Assembly: GCA_019915015.1 (NCBI GenBank)
Contig: JAHBBC010000005.1
Span: 1,426,001-1,490,000 of the forward strand
Direction: 5' to 3'
From: Auriscalpium vulgare
Taxonomy: Eukaryota; Basidiomycota; Agaricomycetes; Russulales; Auriscalpiaceae
DNA: 64,000 nucleotides
In this document: piece after piece, positions 1 through 12,102 of the stretch
Layout of the letters: every line of letters starts with the position of its first letter
How positions within the stretch are numbered: position 1 is the first letter of the stretch
Position numbers and translations under genes: made by a program
Notes under the pieces: generated by a model
The model's database searches: none
What the model saw: only the letters and a program-made list of their open reading frames with translations
Told to the model about the DNA's origin: nothing

Positions 1-3000
1 GCCCTTTGGTTTGAGACATGCTTACGGAAGTATATCTCCTTCTGAGGGCCCGAAGTAGGTGGTGGTGCGTTGGCATCTTTGAAGCTGAAGAATTTCTTCA
101 AGAAGTCTAGGGCATCTTGATCCACATGAAGGCGTAACGGTAGGAGTTTTGCCTGTGATGATTTTTAAGATTAGTAACGAGGCAGTGCATGTACAGCACA
201 ACGTACTCTCAACCGAGCCTCCTCGGAAGGATTCCCTGGTACAGGACGAACGGTCCGAAGTTCAAAGCGCACCATATTCGATCCGGTTTCTCTTATATTG
301 CCTCGAGAGTCGGATCGAAGGGCAGTAAGGAACTTCCTCCAGGTCGATGTCTTCACGTGATCGAGAATCTCGACGTCTTTGACCGTGGCAAAGGTTCGGG
401 AGACAAACTCTTCGTCAGGCATGTACTGGTCGACCTCCGCATTGACTCCTAGCAGGCGAAATTCAATGCTGGGTCCTTTTGCTCGAGTCAGGCGCTGGCC
501 ATGGAGGCGGACAGGTGGTGGAGCAGGCTTTCCGGACGCCGGAGGCGGGAGTGATTGCCAAGAGCTAACGCTCTCAGTCTCTATGTCGTCCTTGAGCTCT
601 TCATCTATGGCAGCAACGAGATCCTTGGGTTCGAGGTCGTCGATATCTTGCTCGAGACCAAGGTAAATGGAGTTGTAGAGAAGGGTACTCGTTTCCTCAA
701 CGGTTGGGTCGAAGGTCTGGCCCTCAGACACGAGCTGTCTGATCTTGGCCAGACGGCGCTTCATCTCCTTGACTTCATGCTCAATTGTCTTCCGAGTAGA
801 GCTCCAGTCATACCCTTCATACAAGAACACGGTGACTTCGGCGTTGTGAATTCTGATGGCATCCCGGACGTCGCCCAATCTAGCGTGCCATGAATATCGA
901 CAAGCCATGATGGTGCGTGGACTTACTGAGGAGTTTCTTCGACGAGAGCAGGTAAAGTGTTGAAGTAGTTCTCGACCAGATGGATACCGCCAGTGAGCAT
1001 AAGTTTGATAGTTTCGCCTCCAGCGCGTGAGATGATATTTGGATCCCCAGGATCCAGGACCGGACTGTATTCATCGTTGAAGTCGTCCAATTCTTCATCA
1101 TCAAGGACGCGTAGCCCAGCAGCAGCACCAAAAGACTCATCCAAGTATTCCGGGTTCGAAGGTAAATCATCGTTGATCATGTCAGGCGCCGCTCCCACTT
1201 CTGGAACCCTCTGGAAGGCTCGCTCGTCAATTGAAGCTATCAGCGAGTTAGTCTTGGGCACAGCGCCTGCACTCTGTGTAACTTACACATCAGCTCAGTC
1301 GACGCTCCCGTCTTGATTGAGATCGTGGCTGGCTGGTTGGTTTCTGCCGCCTCAGGCAGCCGTCTATAAGGACCGAGTCAGGAACTGTAGTGTATCAGCC
1401 GTACCATACGCACTCATCTTGGTCCGCAGGCGCAAAATCCTTCCCGAATTCTCCAAAGAAAGCACCCAAAGCCAGTCCGCTATCCGCACATAAGTGAAGA
1501 CGCAGTTTGATATCATCCACCGTGATCTGGGGAAGTGTTGGGATTGTCAGGCGTATAGCATCGACGACTTAACGTCGAAAGACTCACTCCCATGCGGGGC
1601 GGAGACCCGTCAGTACGCTTGAGCATCAGAATCAAGTCTGACATTTCAGTGATCAAGGCATATCCAGCCTTCTACTTGGAGCATGAGAGATGATATAAGC
1701 GTTAAAAAGGATGCGAACCTTCCAGTATAGATTCCCTTTGACACCGTACAAGCGACCACTATTTTCATGCCCCAGAGACAGTGCTTGGTGGTCGTCAGTG
1801 AAGAAGGCCGACAAAGAAGGTGCGGAAATGTTGAGTGCGGTCTCTGGGGAATCCCCAACCACTTCGGTCGAGAATTCCAGATCACCGAGATGTAAGACGA
1901 ATGCGCCAGGATGAGAAAGAGCAAGAAGTCGAATCGAGCCGTCCATCACCTTGACGGAGACATGCGTTCGCTCGCTAGGTACCACGGATTCGAATGCCTG
2001 ACGATGACAAGTCAGTTAGGCCACGGAAGTGCGGGAATACCAAACTGACACCAGGAGGTGGTTTGGCAAACTGCGCAAGGGCAGCGACCCATTGCAAGTC
2101 GGGGATCAAGTTATACGTGAAATCGCATAGTGTCAGCTTGACTCTCGATTCTTTTGAAGTCGTAGACGGGACGACAAGGGAGGTAAACCGCAGTTTGATT
2201 AAGGGTCGAGGCGTGGAAAGCTAGCAAAATGGTAAATGAGTTGGTAGACGAGATACAAGAAAACCTCAAAATCTCACTGGGCTGATCGGCGACGTCCGCA
2301 TTAGATACGGGAATGGCGAATTGCTCATTCGATCGACGATGCCCAAGTCCATAACAGACACAGTAACCACCGTTTCATCCTTGAAAAAAGTTATATTTCG
2401 TTCGAAGATAGCTAGAGCGCTTTGCCTCACCTTACCCTCCGGCTTCAGTTCTAAAAGGGCATCAAGATCGGAAACAAGTATGTCGAAAGGCACCGAAGAG
2501 CGGCCATGATCCTTTTCTCGGCTTAACAATAGTCTCGCGAACACTGGTAAGACATTAAGAGGAGCGACGCGATTAAGGAATGAACACGGTAACATACCCT
2601 GAGAAATCGTTGCTTTTATTATGACTTCTCCCTTGGGGGGCCCTTCCCGCAAGCTACTGCTAGTACCAGACTCCGCATCCTGACTTCCACGCTTTGTCTT
2701 GACAAAAAAGCGACTGCCAATCAAGCTGGGATCCCGGCTGCCTGCGTCCGACCCGAAGTCCTGAGAAGCCGTTGCCAAACGTTCGAAGAACTGTGTCACG
2801 TCGTCGGCCCATAGTTGCAGGCCATCTAATACTGGTTTAGACAAGTTTGCATGAACAGATGGGATATCGGCCGTGACGATCAGGGGCATTGATTCTCCGG
2901 CATGGTCGCCTCGGCGTGCTAAGGATTTATTTCGGCTAAGCACTATGCGGGCGGCGTGTCGGACATCCATGTGTGATTTCAGGAAAGGTCGATTTCCCAC

Positions 3001-6000
3001 AGGAGATTGCGCTGCATCGACTATGCTCGGTGCACCGACGGACAGTAAAGCAGTAGCGGTGGGGGAACCGGCCCTTGAACAAGCCACGACCAGTCTCTGC
3101 CATTCCCCAGTGAGAAGACTGTCACCGATGGCTTCCGAGTCACGCTCTCCAGCCTCAGCAAATCTCGTCTGTCTCAAAAAATGAGCAGAAGAACTGGTTG
3201 ACAGCACGACGCCGTGAACATCCAACACCAGAGCACCAGACCGAGGGGATAGCTTGGGTGGAGAAGGACAGCGGATCTGCGCCCTTATCAATGGAAAGCG
3301 AACGAAAACTTGAGGTGATAACGAGACCTTCTAGAGTGACGCATCAGTCAAGCACCTGCACGAGCAACGTCAAAATACATACTCGACGCTTGGAGCTTCG
3401 TATCTGCCGCGGCTGCTCTGGGATAGCCTGCTTCGGAAGATAGTCCATGGACAGATTGAGATCCTCAAGTACGAGTCTTTCTAGCCGTTGTCTTTCTCTT
3501 TGCCTCTCGTTCTGCTGCTCTCCGGGACGTGTTATGTGGACTCTAGACGGACTGGCTGAAGGAGTAGCTCTGCCGCGGTCATCCTCCGTCTCTTCGCCAT
3601 CGTCATCAGAGTCCACCTCGGAAGGAGCCGTGGATGGCGGAGCCGCTGTACGCTGCTCAGAAGTGCTCTTGGCGACATCGTCCAGGAATCCCATTGCCGC
3701 ACTCTTGGCGCCTGCTTCACTGGAGTCGTCAAGCAAGACACTCAAATCCAGTACGATGTGAAGCGGGGCGAAGTCTGCGTCGACGAAATTCGTAATAGCC
3801 TCTGCTCCTAAGCCAGGGCCCGTACTCGGCGTTGAAGAGCTCAAGTCGACCTTTACTACCAAGGCTGGTGTTGCTTTGGCTTCCATAGCATCGGGAGGGA
3901 GCTCCGAGGTAACCGAGCGCGGTGAAGAAGGCAGCGAGGTCACGTGCCTTGGAGATCGTCGCTGTTTCTGTGGCCTTGCACGCCATGCCGACAACTTCGC
4001 CTGCTTTGAGCGATGACCGCGGGACGTCCAATCTGGCACGTCGAGCGACGGTAGTTCGGGGGGATTCGAGCTGCCTGGACCCAACTGGACATCAGCGAGG
4101 TTTGGGGGCGGGTGATGTTCCGGGTCGTACTGAGAGGGAAGATGTGGGTCTGTGAGTAGGATGGGGATGACTTCATATTCGGAGGGCAGTTGTGAAGGAG
4201 CAGCAAGAGGATGCGACTTTGGCATACAGAAAGCGCAGACGGATATGTCGGAGATAGACAACGAGGCTTGTGTCGCTGTTGTCGAGGTTGCCCCTGCAGC
4301 ATTGTTTCCTTGCTGCGTGGATCGGGGTTGCGTTGCCGTCCCATGTGAAACAGTAGTCACTACGGACGCAGAAACGTCCAAGGTGTCAACAAATAGGCGG
4401 ACGTAGCCGCTGCGCAGCTTCGGAGGGACGACGGGATGGGCGAAGAAACTGGTTAGATCAGGGGAAGTCGGTGTCGGGAGCAGGGTTGCATTGCCATCGC
4501 CCGAAGGGAGGAGTAATATTACTACTCCACGGACTTGCACAGCTATTTCTGCTTGATCGAGCATGGAGAGAGGGAAGCCTGCCTTTGCAACGGCAGAAGC
4601 GACTTTCGTTCTTGGGGGATGGGCCAGTCTTGGAGGTTGGGAAGCAGCCAAGGTATCCGCAATGTCCATGATGCTGCGTACTTGCCAGGCACGAATGGCA
4701 CACGCGATGACACCCATAGTCAAAGTGATATGAACTTGGCTGGTGCGCTTTTCGCTGTTGTCTTGAGAGATAGGCACATTAAAAGGTGGTGCTGACCCAG
4801 ACTGTGCAGGTAATGGTGATGTCGTGATCCGTATGATGACAGGTTCGGAGGCGAACGATAGCATGGTTTCGTGATGAAGTTCCCCTTCTTCGTGTCCGTG
4901 AGCTTCCTGTGCTGTAGGCTCATGCATTGGTGAGCTCGGCTCGATGGGCTCGTGTGGATCCTGAGCTGGAGGGGTGGCCACATTTTGCCTTCCCAAGGAA
5001 ACGACGGACGTGTCAACCACTTCAGATTCTTCTCGTATGGTAGAAATGGCGCTCTGAAACATGCTGCTCGCAACGTCGCTTGCCGGGGAATGCGACCGTG
5101 GAGGATGTGAAGGGTGAGGGACTGGCGGGGGAAGGGACACGATGGATTGGGACATCATGAATTGTGATTCTTCGTCCATATCCGAATCCGAAGACGTTGG
5201 AGACGAGTCCGCTGCAGTACGTCCGATTGATACATTGGGATGATGTACTGGTAAAGACCCAGCCATAGTTGTGGGGAATATTGTCGACGAAGAAGGGGAG
5301 GAGGAGTGTAAGAATGGGTCCAGTGGAGATTGCGCACGAGGTGACATCCTTTGCACAGGGGAGCGAGCGTGGCTTGTAGGCGACCGCGATACAGGCCCGC
5401 TGTCAGGTCGTCGCAGGTTACACGAAGTCAACTGAACTCCAGAGATGACAAGGGCGCGCGTCTCCGCACCGGCCGCAGCAGTTGCGTGCACGGCTGGATC
5501 TAAACTCGTGTCTTTCCCGTACCGGAGCTCGGCGACACTGAATGTGAAGCTCGAGTGCCCAGGATGTATAAGAGTGATGACCGTGTCTCGAGCGTCGAAC
5601 TCGAACCGAGAAAGCAAGCGTTCAATCATGGTTGCAAATATGGAGACACCAGCAGGATCAACGTCACCGTGAAGCACTTCCTCCGACTGGTCGAGGCCGC
5701 CAGGGACGTGATCGCGGGTGAACGACGCCGCAAGGTCAGGATGCACGGACTCGCGAAGGGATGCTTCTTCTCCTGGAGTGAGTTCATCGTGCATGAATGA
5801 CTCTGCCACACTCAGGACCGAGTCGGCAAGATGGGCGGAGATGTCTGCGGACTGCACCTCGGTGGAGACGACATGAAATGTTAGGTGCAGCGACTCGATG
5901 GACAAGCCGACATTGCTTGTCAATAGATTTGGCCATGGTACGCGTGCGGTTACTGAGGAGATGGATCCGTCATGAAGTTGGAGAGGTAGCCCCGTCAGCA

Positions 6001-6280
6001 GGGCATTGACCGCCTTAGAGGAATCATTCAGTGAGACTCATTCAGTTGGGACTTCCCTGTATGAGAACTGGCATACGTTGTAGTCAAGTTCCAGATCTCG
6101 TACTTGGACGTAACCAGAGCCAATTTGCGAGTCTATTTGCTGAACGTCGAGCTGGCCGGGCTTAAGGAGGTGGCCCAAGGATCGCTTGAGGATAAAAGAG
6201 ATGAATCTGCGCTGTATTGCCGATGGCAAAGGGATGTCGAGCGAGGGTAAGGAAAGCCATGAAGGGTTCCACCATGCCAT
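1..6280 (-). CDS. ATG2: Autophagy-related protein 2 (lipid-transfer protein), 3' end beyond window
   Basis: ATG2 is the rod-shaped lipid-transfer protein that moves phospholipid from the ER to the growing autophagosome membrane together with ATG9 and ATG18. The proposed start (ATG at 6280) opens with [19 protein letters not shown] and a chorein-type N-terminus ([14 protein letters not shown], then [25 protein letters not shown]). An intron after LELDYN joins [19 protein letters not shown] long exon at about 3344-5923 encodes the low-complexity Ser/Pro-rich middle. Near the window edge the exons read [22 protein letters not shown] and then [20 protein letters not shown], the latter a signature of the conserved ATG2 C-terminal (CAD) region. 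The reading frame runs off the left edge, so the last part of the protein is missing. At least eight introns are present, all short. Identity is secure; exact splice sites in the middle were not all checked. Confidence 0.93.
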
Positions 6281-6491
6281 AGCACTGGATGCGGCGAAAT
6301 GTCGCGCTGAACCTCTGTCCGGGCTGTGGAGCGAGTTGGGGAGACGAGAGGCCGGAGTTGTAGAAGGCTCTACTAGAGCCCAGGGAAACATGCCCGCTTC
6401 CGTACCAAACCACGTGATCGATCGCTCTGCGTTGAACGCGCCCGCCGCCAGAGGCTGGCATTTCAGTGCCTTGCAGTTGCTACAACTCCCC

Positions 6492-7538
6492 ATGCCAAAT
6501 ATTGTCATCAAGCTGGGACCTAACTGGAAAGGTATCCACGAGGTCAAGTCCCTCATAGTCTTGTAAGTTTGTCTGTCTGAGTATTCTCAGAATGGGTGCA
6601 CCAGTCGTCTCATCACTTCAATCTACCAGCGGGGACTCCTACAGCGCTGTCGGATACCACAAGGGCGCACAACGCCCATCCCCACAGAATCCCGTGGGCG
6701 TCCCCCTTCCTGGCTACAGCTATAACGAGCCCGATGGACTCAACTGGGTAGGGCACTTGTTGAAATCGTATTGCGGTGGCCGTGTGTGTACGACTATGCT
6801 GTTGGGGGTCACCGAGTCGATGGCGTGTGGAAGCAGATACAACATGAGTTCTGGCCTAGTATTGGCTCTCAACCTAGCTGGGCACCGTGGACGGCCGACA
6901 CCTCCCTCTTCGGTAAGCTCACAGATCAGTATGCTGACTTCGCCTCGCTCATACCGAACGTCAGTTACTTGGGTAGGCATCAATGACTGCGCGTACGTGA
7001 TCTTGTGCACCTGTCGCACCACGCAAACAATATATGCTCCCTGAAGATTTATCGGCAACGCCGCTGGCGTGCAGAAAGCCATGGAAAAGCTCTTTGCAGC
7101 CCAAGAGGAGCTGTACGTGACCGGAGCACGTAACTTCTTGTTCGTGGATGTTCCCCCAATTGATCGATCCCCTGCTGGCAAGTCTTTTCCGGCGCTTTAG
7201 CCTGTACTAGCTCAACCATTCTTCCAGTTCCCAGAGGGTCGGGCTCAAAGACCAAGGACACAATACATAATTGGAACGCTGCGCTCGTCGCAGGCGTCGA
7301 GTCGTTTCTCGCATCTCATGTTGACGTCACCGCAATGGTATGGTCTTCTTGGGACACATTCACTCGAATTCTAGACGACCCTGTTTCGTTTGGCTTCCCT
7401 GCAAGCGATGCCCGTCAGGAATATGGCAGTATATGGTACGATAGATTACATCCAACCTCCGCTGTGCATAGGATCATCGCTCGAGATATCTCTGAGTTTC
7501 TACATAGCCAACACGCAGACATCTCGCCGGTTGATTGA
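6492..7538 (+). CDS. SGNH/GDSL esterase, CE16 acetylesterase type, interrupted by a 2-bp frameshift
   Basis: This is a carbohydrate esterase-like SGNH hydrolase. It shows the nucleophile block FGDSYSAVGY (Ser about residue 27), the GxND block in VTWVGINDCA, and the Asp-His block WYDRLHPTSAVHR near the C-terminus, the order seen in CE16 acetylesterases. Exons read by eye: 6492-6562, 6630-6912, 6965-6992, 7047-7177, 7228-7538. The fourth intron (7178-7227) starts with GC, not GT. Within exon 2 the frame breaks: upstream it reads NWVGHLLKSYCGG and downstream VYDYAVGGHRVDGVW, two bases out of register. The break falls in a GTGTGTGT run at 6782-6789, and no AG acceptor lies nearby that would let an intron explain it. 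Summed exon length is 824 nt, two more than a multiple of three. It is either a recent pseudogene or null allele, or a sequencing error. No signal peptide is evident at the chosen start. Confidence 0.8.
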
Positions 7539-8177
7539 GCAGCTACGCATGCAGATGTCCTGTACGTACCATTCACTAGCATTGACTATAACGTGGCAAC
7601 GGCAGAAAATCTTGATCATTGAGAATGCGACGGGATGATCCACTTTCATCGCAAGGGGTACATGTGTACACACCTTGCGAGGTCTTGCGGCGGCACCGTG
7701 ATCCTTCCACATGTCGATCAATCCGGCATGCGTGCATCCCGCTCAATGACTTTCCTTTGGAGCTCCCGCAGGTAGACTGGCGACCAGGCTGTAAATCGAA
7801 GTGACAGACGAGCTGGGTAACTCTTGTCTCCTGCACTGTCCTTGTGCAAATATAGCACGAGCTTCCGGACTTTCTGGCAGTATATATGCGCGCCGAACCA
7901 CAATAGGCATGCGCATAAGTTGCAGCTCGCACCCAGACTTCACGCCCAAAATATCGGTCTTTAATATGACCCTGTCTCCTTTAATATCATTTTCAAGATA
8001 TAAAATTGCGTGCGCTTGAGGCAGTAATAAATCCTTCAGCGGTGCGTACAAAATGTAGTATCGAATTTCCTGCGCAGTCAGCTATCTGCGTATGCTAAAG
8101 AGAAGAGGATCGGTACATAGGTTCGTGGAGGATAGGATAACATTTAAAGGTCGGAAACCTTCTGTCAATACAACAAG
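7539..8177. other. Convergent intergenic region, no gene seen
   Basis: This stretch lies between the stop codons of the CE16-like esterase and the first RPA2-like gene. It holds only short frames with no recognisable protein and becomes AT-richer around 7960-8010. It probably carries the two 3' UTRs. Confidence 0.5.
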
Positions 8178-8556
8178 TCAGTCGATCTTGAAGTGCATGT
8201 CATCGATGCTGGTATAGATCATCGCGTTGTCAGTCATCACTTCGAGAGCCTCGCTTGAGCGTCCGTGAGCAACGCTCGGATGCACAAACGCTGTGCTGAC
8301 TTACACGATGTCATTTGGGGAGTAGTTCATCGATAAGCCTCTGGTTATAAGGGCCAATGGTACGCCGTCTGGACACACGGCTTCGTTGTTCTTGATTTGG
8401 AGGATAATTGCTCGTTGAACGGAGGGAAGGTGAGAATATGGGTCCCGCCGGGGCACATAAGGGGAGGCAGACTCCAGCTCCAGCTCCGTCTGCAGAGATG
8501 GTGACGGAGGTGGTGAGGGTGAAGGAGACAGTGGAGGAGCCGAGACGTAATCGCTT

Positions 8557-8600
<44 letters not shown>

Positions 8601-9564
8601 ATCTTCGTCATCGGAAACCGTGACAACAACTGGCTCGTCACCTGATTCCGGCTTCACTCCTGGTGGTGGGGAGTCCCGGAACGCTGTCCCCGGCTGGAAT
8701 GTTGAAAGCGGCAGGTCGGGAGGTATGTCTTCCAAGAAGCTATGATCTTGAGACGAGACGACTGCCACCGCAGGCCCCTGTACCACACCACGTAGAGTGC
8801 CTGGAGGCTACATAGTCGCCATCAAGATCAGACAGGCCGTTGGGGGTGATATGCGGGAACACCATACAGGTGGGCCTCGCTCTTCGGCAAGGGTGGTCGC
8901 CATTACTTCTAAGAGATGAAAGAATGGTTCGTGTGGGTCTTCCACGGGCCGAACATTGAAGACCCTCAGCGTGTTCCGATCTCCAACGCGCTTGAGCCTT
9001 CCGATGACACGAATGTACGAATGTGGTCTGAGAAAGGCATCAGAAATATTATTCGACAAGATCAACGGAGCATCGATACGTTATTCTCTCCAGGAGGTCC
9101 CGGATGTACGAGTTGGGTCTAGTTATAAAATGAGGGGCGCTGGGTAATACATGAGAGGTGACGCAAAAAAACCTATTTGAGTGCTCATCACCAGCGAGAT
9201 CCGCCGTCCAATATGTTGCTGAGATCTGCCCTGTGCTGCCGTCTTGTAGGTTCCAGGCAGTTCTGTTACTTTGGGCTGTCACAATGTTGACGACACCCGC
9301 AACAACAGACACCTGTCAATTGAATCTAGTTGACGCACTCGAAGAATTGAAAACCGGATTCTCACCATGTTGATCTTCACATCGTCTATCAACCAGTCTG
9401 CAGTAGGATGAGGCTGATGAGCACCCAAGAGCTGCTTGATGGTCGCAGGGCGAAGAGCATCGAGACGCTGTCCAACGTGATCGGAGCCTAAGCGAGAGCC
9501 AAGGAGCGAAGCAGCGTAGACTCACATTTTTCTGAGGCTCGTCCTCAAAGTCAGAGTCGGACAT
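8178..9564 (-). CDS. Replication protein A 32-kDa subunit paralog (RPA2-like, acidic insert)
   Basis: This is a second RPA2-family protein, an OB-fold single-stranded-DNA-binding subunit. It starts MSDSDFEDEPQKN and then reads LDALRPATIKQLLGAHQPHP, the usual segment before the OB fold. The OB fold follows (VAGVVNIVTAQSNRTAWNLQD, ISATYWTAD, SYIRVIGRLKRVGDRNTLRVF, NVRPVEDPHEPFFHLLEVM). A Pro/Ser-rich linker contains an uninterrupted Asp-Glu run encoded by a hexanucleotide repeat. The C-terminal winged-helix segment reads SHLPSVQRAIILQIKNNE and ends SIDDMHFKID, matching the end of the neighbouring canonical RPA2 (STIDETHFNVSV). The intact frame and conserved ends suggest a functional but diverged copy. 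It is divergent from the HAD-like gene. The acidic run and a duplicated PxSYIR segment near 9020-9120 distinguish it from the paralog at 10960-12102. Confidence 0.82.
8557..8600. repeat. Hexanucleotide microsatellite coding for Asp-Glu run
   Basis: About seven perfect copies of TCGTCC lie in the plus strand. Read on the minus strand inside the RPA2-like gene they give alternating Asp and Glu codons, a polyacidic linker likely to vary in length between strains. Confidence 0.85.
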
Positions 9565-9830
9565 GTGGAGTCAGTGGGCCGGTGAGAACCCGAGACTGCG
9601 AGGCGGCTGCGTTCGAGATTGGGCCCGCTTGAGCCTGGCGGATCAGATTTGGGTCGAATTGTCTGCGTGTTTCGTGGGTCAGAACACCTCGCAGTGCAGT
9701 TTCATAGCTCAAAGTGGATCCCATACTAGAACAGAATGAAGACGCGCAACTCGGTTGAGAGAAAGAGTCGGAAGTAGATCTGGATCGATCGACAGATTGT
9801 TGTTCAGATTGCTTATCTGATATCCTCATC
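9565..9830. promoter_or_regulatory. Bidirectional promoter region of RPA2-like gene and HAD gene
   Basis: The two start codons (9564 minus, 9831 plus) are 266 bp apart and diverge, so both promoters must lie here. No perfect ACGCGT box is present, unlike upstream of the canonical RPA2. Confidence 0.5.
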
Positions 9831-10900
9831 ATGTCTCCGTCCACATCCTCCGAGGATGCCGTCGCGGTCCTGGAAAAGATCTCTGGGAGCGGCCCTGTGA
9901 TCGCAGTGGACCTCGACGACGTGCTCAGCCAAACCACGCAATGCGTGGCAGACTGTCGGTCTTGCTCATATTTTATGTGCCATTGCTTGAACTTTCACTC
10001 AATGATCAGGGCACAACAGGACTTTCTCTACGGACATGAACCTCTCGACGTTCTACTGTAGGTGATTCTTGCCTGAACATCGTTGTCTGCTCAGTTTGTT
10101 CGTGCAACCAGACTCCATGTGGTACAAGGTGCGGATCCGACTCGGAATCCCAAGTTCAATAGCACGACTCCCGACTCATCCGACTCCTGTTAGAACCCTG
10201 GTTGGGGTACTGTACCTGAGACGTTGAAAAAAGTGAAGCATTTCTACTCAACCGACCAACTGAAAGAGGCGCTACCAATTTCTGGCGCCAGAGAGGGCCT
10301 TGCTGCTCTCAAGGGCCTTGGCTTCGAGCTTGTCATTGTGACGGCTAGGATCATGGACGGCGAGCTCGACAGTACCGTTCGCTGGCTGCGGCAACACTTC
10401 CATGGTCAGTCAAATAACTCTCAGCAGTCCCTTCTTTATTGAGCAACCCCGTTAGCCATCTTCAGATACGTTGTCTTCTCGACACAACCGAGAGACGTCA
10501 TTCACGAGCATGATGCCCTTTGCATTGGGACATCATTGACTAAACTTGAGGTTCGTCTTTCGCTCAACAGAGGCGCTGATGGTATGACGTAGCCTGGCGT
10601 TCTTAGATATGTGCCGCCATACGAGCGGCCGTCCTCATCGACGACCTCATGGAGACCGCATTGAAAGTCGGGCGGCAAGGCAACATCCCTGTGCTTCTGT
10701 TTGGTGACTACGAATGGAACAAGCGCGTCGACGCAGGTGACCAATGGGGCTTCCACGAGAAGCTGGACGAGGAAGACGGGCGCGAGTGGTGGGTAGATGA
10801 TACAGTGGTATTGCAAGACGCAGACAAGATCTGGAGGACAAGAGATTGGAATGAAGTAGTTACATGGGTCAGAGAGGCGAAGCAGGCAGGAAGGCTGTGA
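9831..10900 (+). CDS. HAD-superfamily hydrolase, 5'(3')-deoxyribonucleotidase-like
   Basis: This is a small HAD-fold hydrolase. Motif I is in PVIAVDLDDVLSQTTQ (DxDxV), motif II is the Thr in LVIVTARIMDG, and the acidic motif IV is in VLIDDLMETALKVG. The cap and spacing (GWGTVPETLKKVKHF, then YSTDQLKEALPISGAREGLA) resemble fungal proteins related to the NT5C deoxyribonucleotidase family. The first intron joins CVAD to WHNRTFSTDMNLSTFYY. The C-terminus reads GREWWVDDTVVLQDADKIW and ends at 10900. At least three introns are present; those between 10070 and 10195 and between 10400 and 10625 were located only approximately. The gene sits between two RPA2 paralogs and ends 59 bp from the stop of the second. 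Substrate is unknown; a nucleotide phosphatase role is inference from the family. Confidence 0.78.
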
Positions 10901-10959
10901 GACCCCAGGCATCGCAGGCATCGACCACAACCGTCAGGATAGACAATGGAATAGTGACG

Positions 10960-12102
10960 CTAGACCGACACATTGAAATGCGTCTCGTCAATGGTGCTGA
11001 ATATGAGACCATCATCCATCAAGCGTTCGACACCATTGCTGAGTGCAGAGGTCAGATCTAAGTTATTTGGCATAAGAGATACAACATACCTGATCTCATC
11101 GGCATCAGCCCCCACCGCCCTTGCAATCGCGCCGATATGTATGCCTTCCTCACTAGGTGGCTGGGCGAGCATGAACGTGATGATGTTGCGCGGTACCGCA
11201 GGCAAATGTGAGTATTGATTCGACGTCGCAGCCTGCGCCTGCGCTGTGTAAGCGGAGGCTCCGCCGTTTCCTTTGTCTGCAGAAGCAGGCTGGTTCGAGC
11301 CACCGACGCCAGGCTAAAAGCGGCAGAATGAGTGTCGGTAAGTTCATACACGCGAAGATAGTACGCACGGGGCCGCGGTCAAAGATCAGCTGGGTCGACA
11401 TTACTTCGGCAAGATGAAAGAAAATCTCCTGGTGATCTTTTACTGGACGGATGTGTACCGCGTTGATATAGCGCTTGCTTCCGAACATCTTCAGCATGCC
11501 AGTTACGCGCACCCAAGCGTCCTCGCTATCATCAAGTAGGTCAAAATCCAGATATGACAGTGAAAAGAGGGCAATGACTAACACTATGCCGTCAAAGCCT
11601 CCGCCCTCGCCATCACTTGTCGAATCGGACCAGTGCCGCGCCTCGATCCTGCCTCCTCCATCATCAAGCCAATATACATTGTTCGTCGCCTGACGTTTTA
11701 TGTTGACGACTTGGCCAATGATGGTAAGCTAAAAGCAGATCAGTTGCAGATGCAAGCCGAAGACAGACCGGGGACTCACCTGTCCGATCTCGCTGTTCTC
11801 GACCATCCACTCGGCATCTGCATGAGCTTGCGTGGCGTTATTCAGCTGTCTGACGTTGACAGGTCGCAAGGACTGAGACATCGCGCCACGCTGTAGCATC
11901 ATCAGTATCGCTGTGCAGACGTGTGTCCAGGACGACGTACGCGTCCTGCACCTCCAGGACTGCCGCTCGCGCTGCCAAACGGCGAGCCCCCCGTCAAGTA
12001 TCCGCCTCCGCCAGCGTTTGCATAGTAAGGGTTTGTTTCATATGCTATGCGAGCGGTGTGAGAGAGAGTAGATGATCCTTGTTGAAACTCACATTGGCTC
12101 AT
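10960..12102 (-). CDS. RPA2: Replication protein A 32-kDa subunit (canonical copy)
   Basis: This is the single-stranded-DNA-binding subunit 2 of the RPA heterotrimer, used in replication, recombination and checkpoint signalling. The first exon is tiny (ATG AGC CAA T); an intron joins it to SYETNPYYANAGGGGYLTGG, the Gly/Ser-rich N-terminal tail where RPA2 is usually phosphorylated. Next come SLRPVNVRQLNNATQAHADA and the OB fold (VNIKRQATNNVYWLDD, DAWVRVTGMLKMFGSKRYIN, VHIRPVKDHQEIFFHLAEVM). A linker and winged helix follow (YSHLPAVPRNIITFMLAQPP, GIHIGAIARAVGADADEI), ending STIDETHFNVSV. It closely follows the usual RPA2 plan, so I treat it as the canonical gene and the copy at 8178-9564 as the derived paralog. 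Two ACGCGT motifs lie upstream at 12166 and 12297. Confidence 0.92.
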
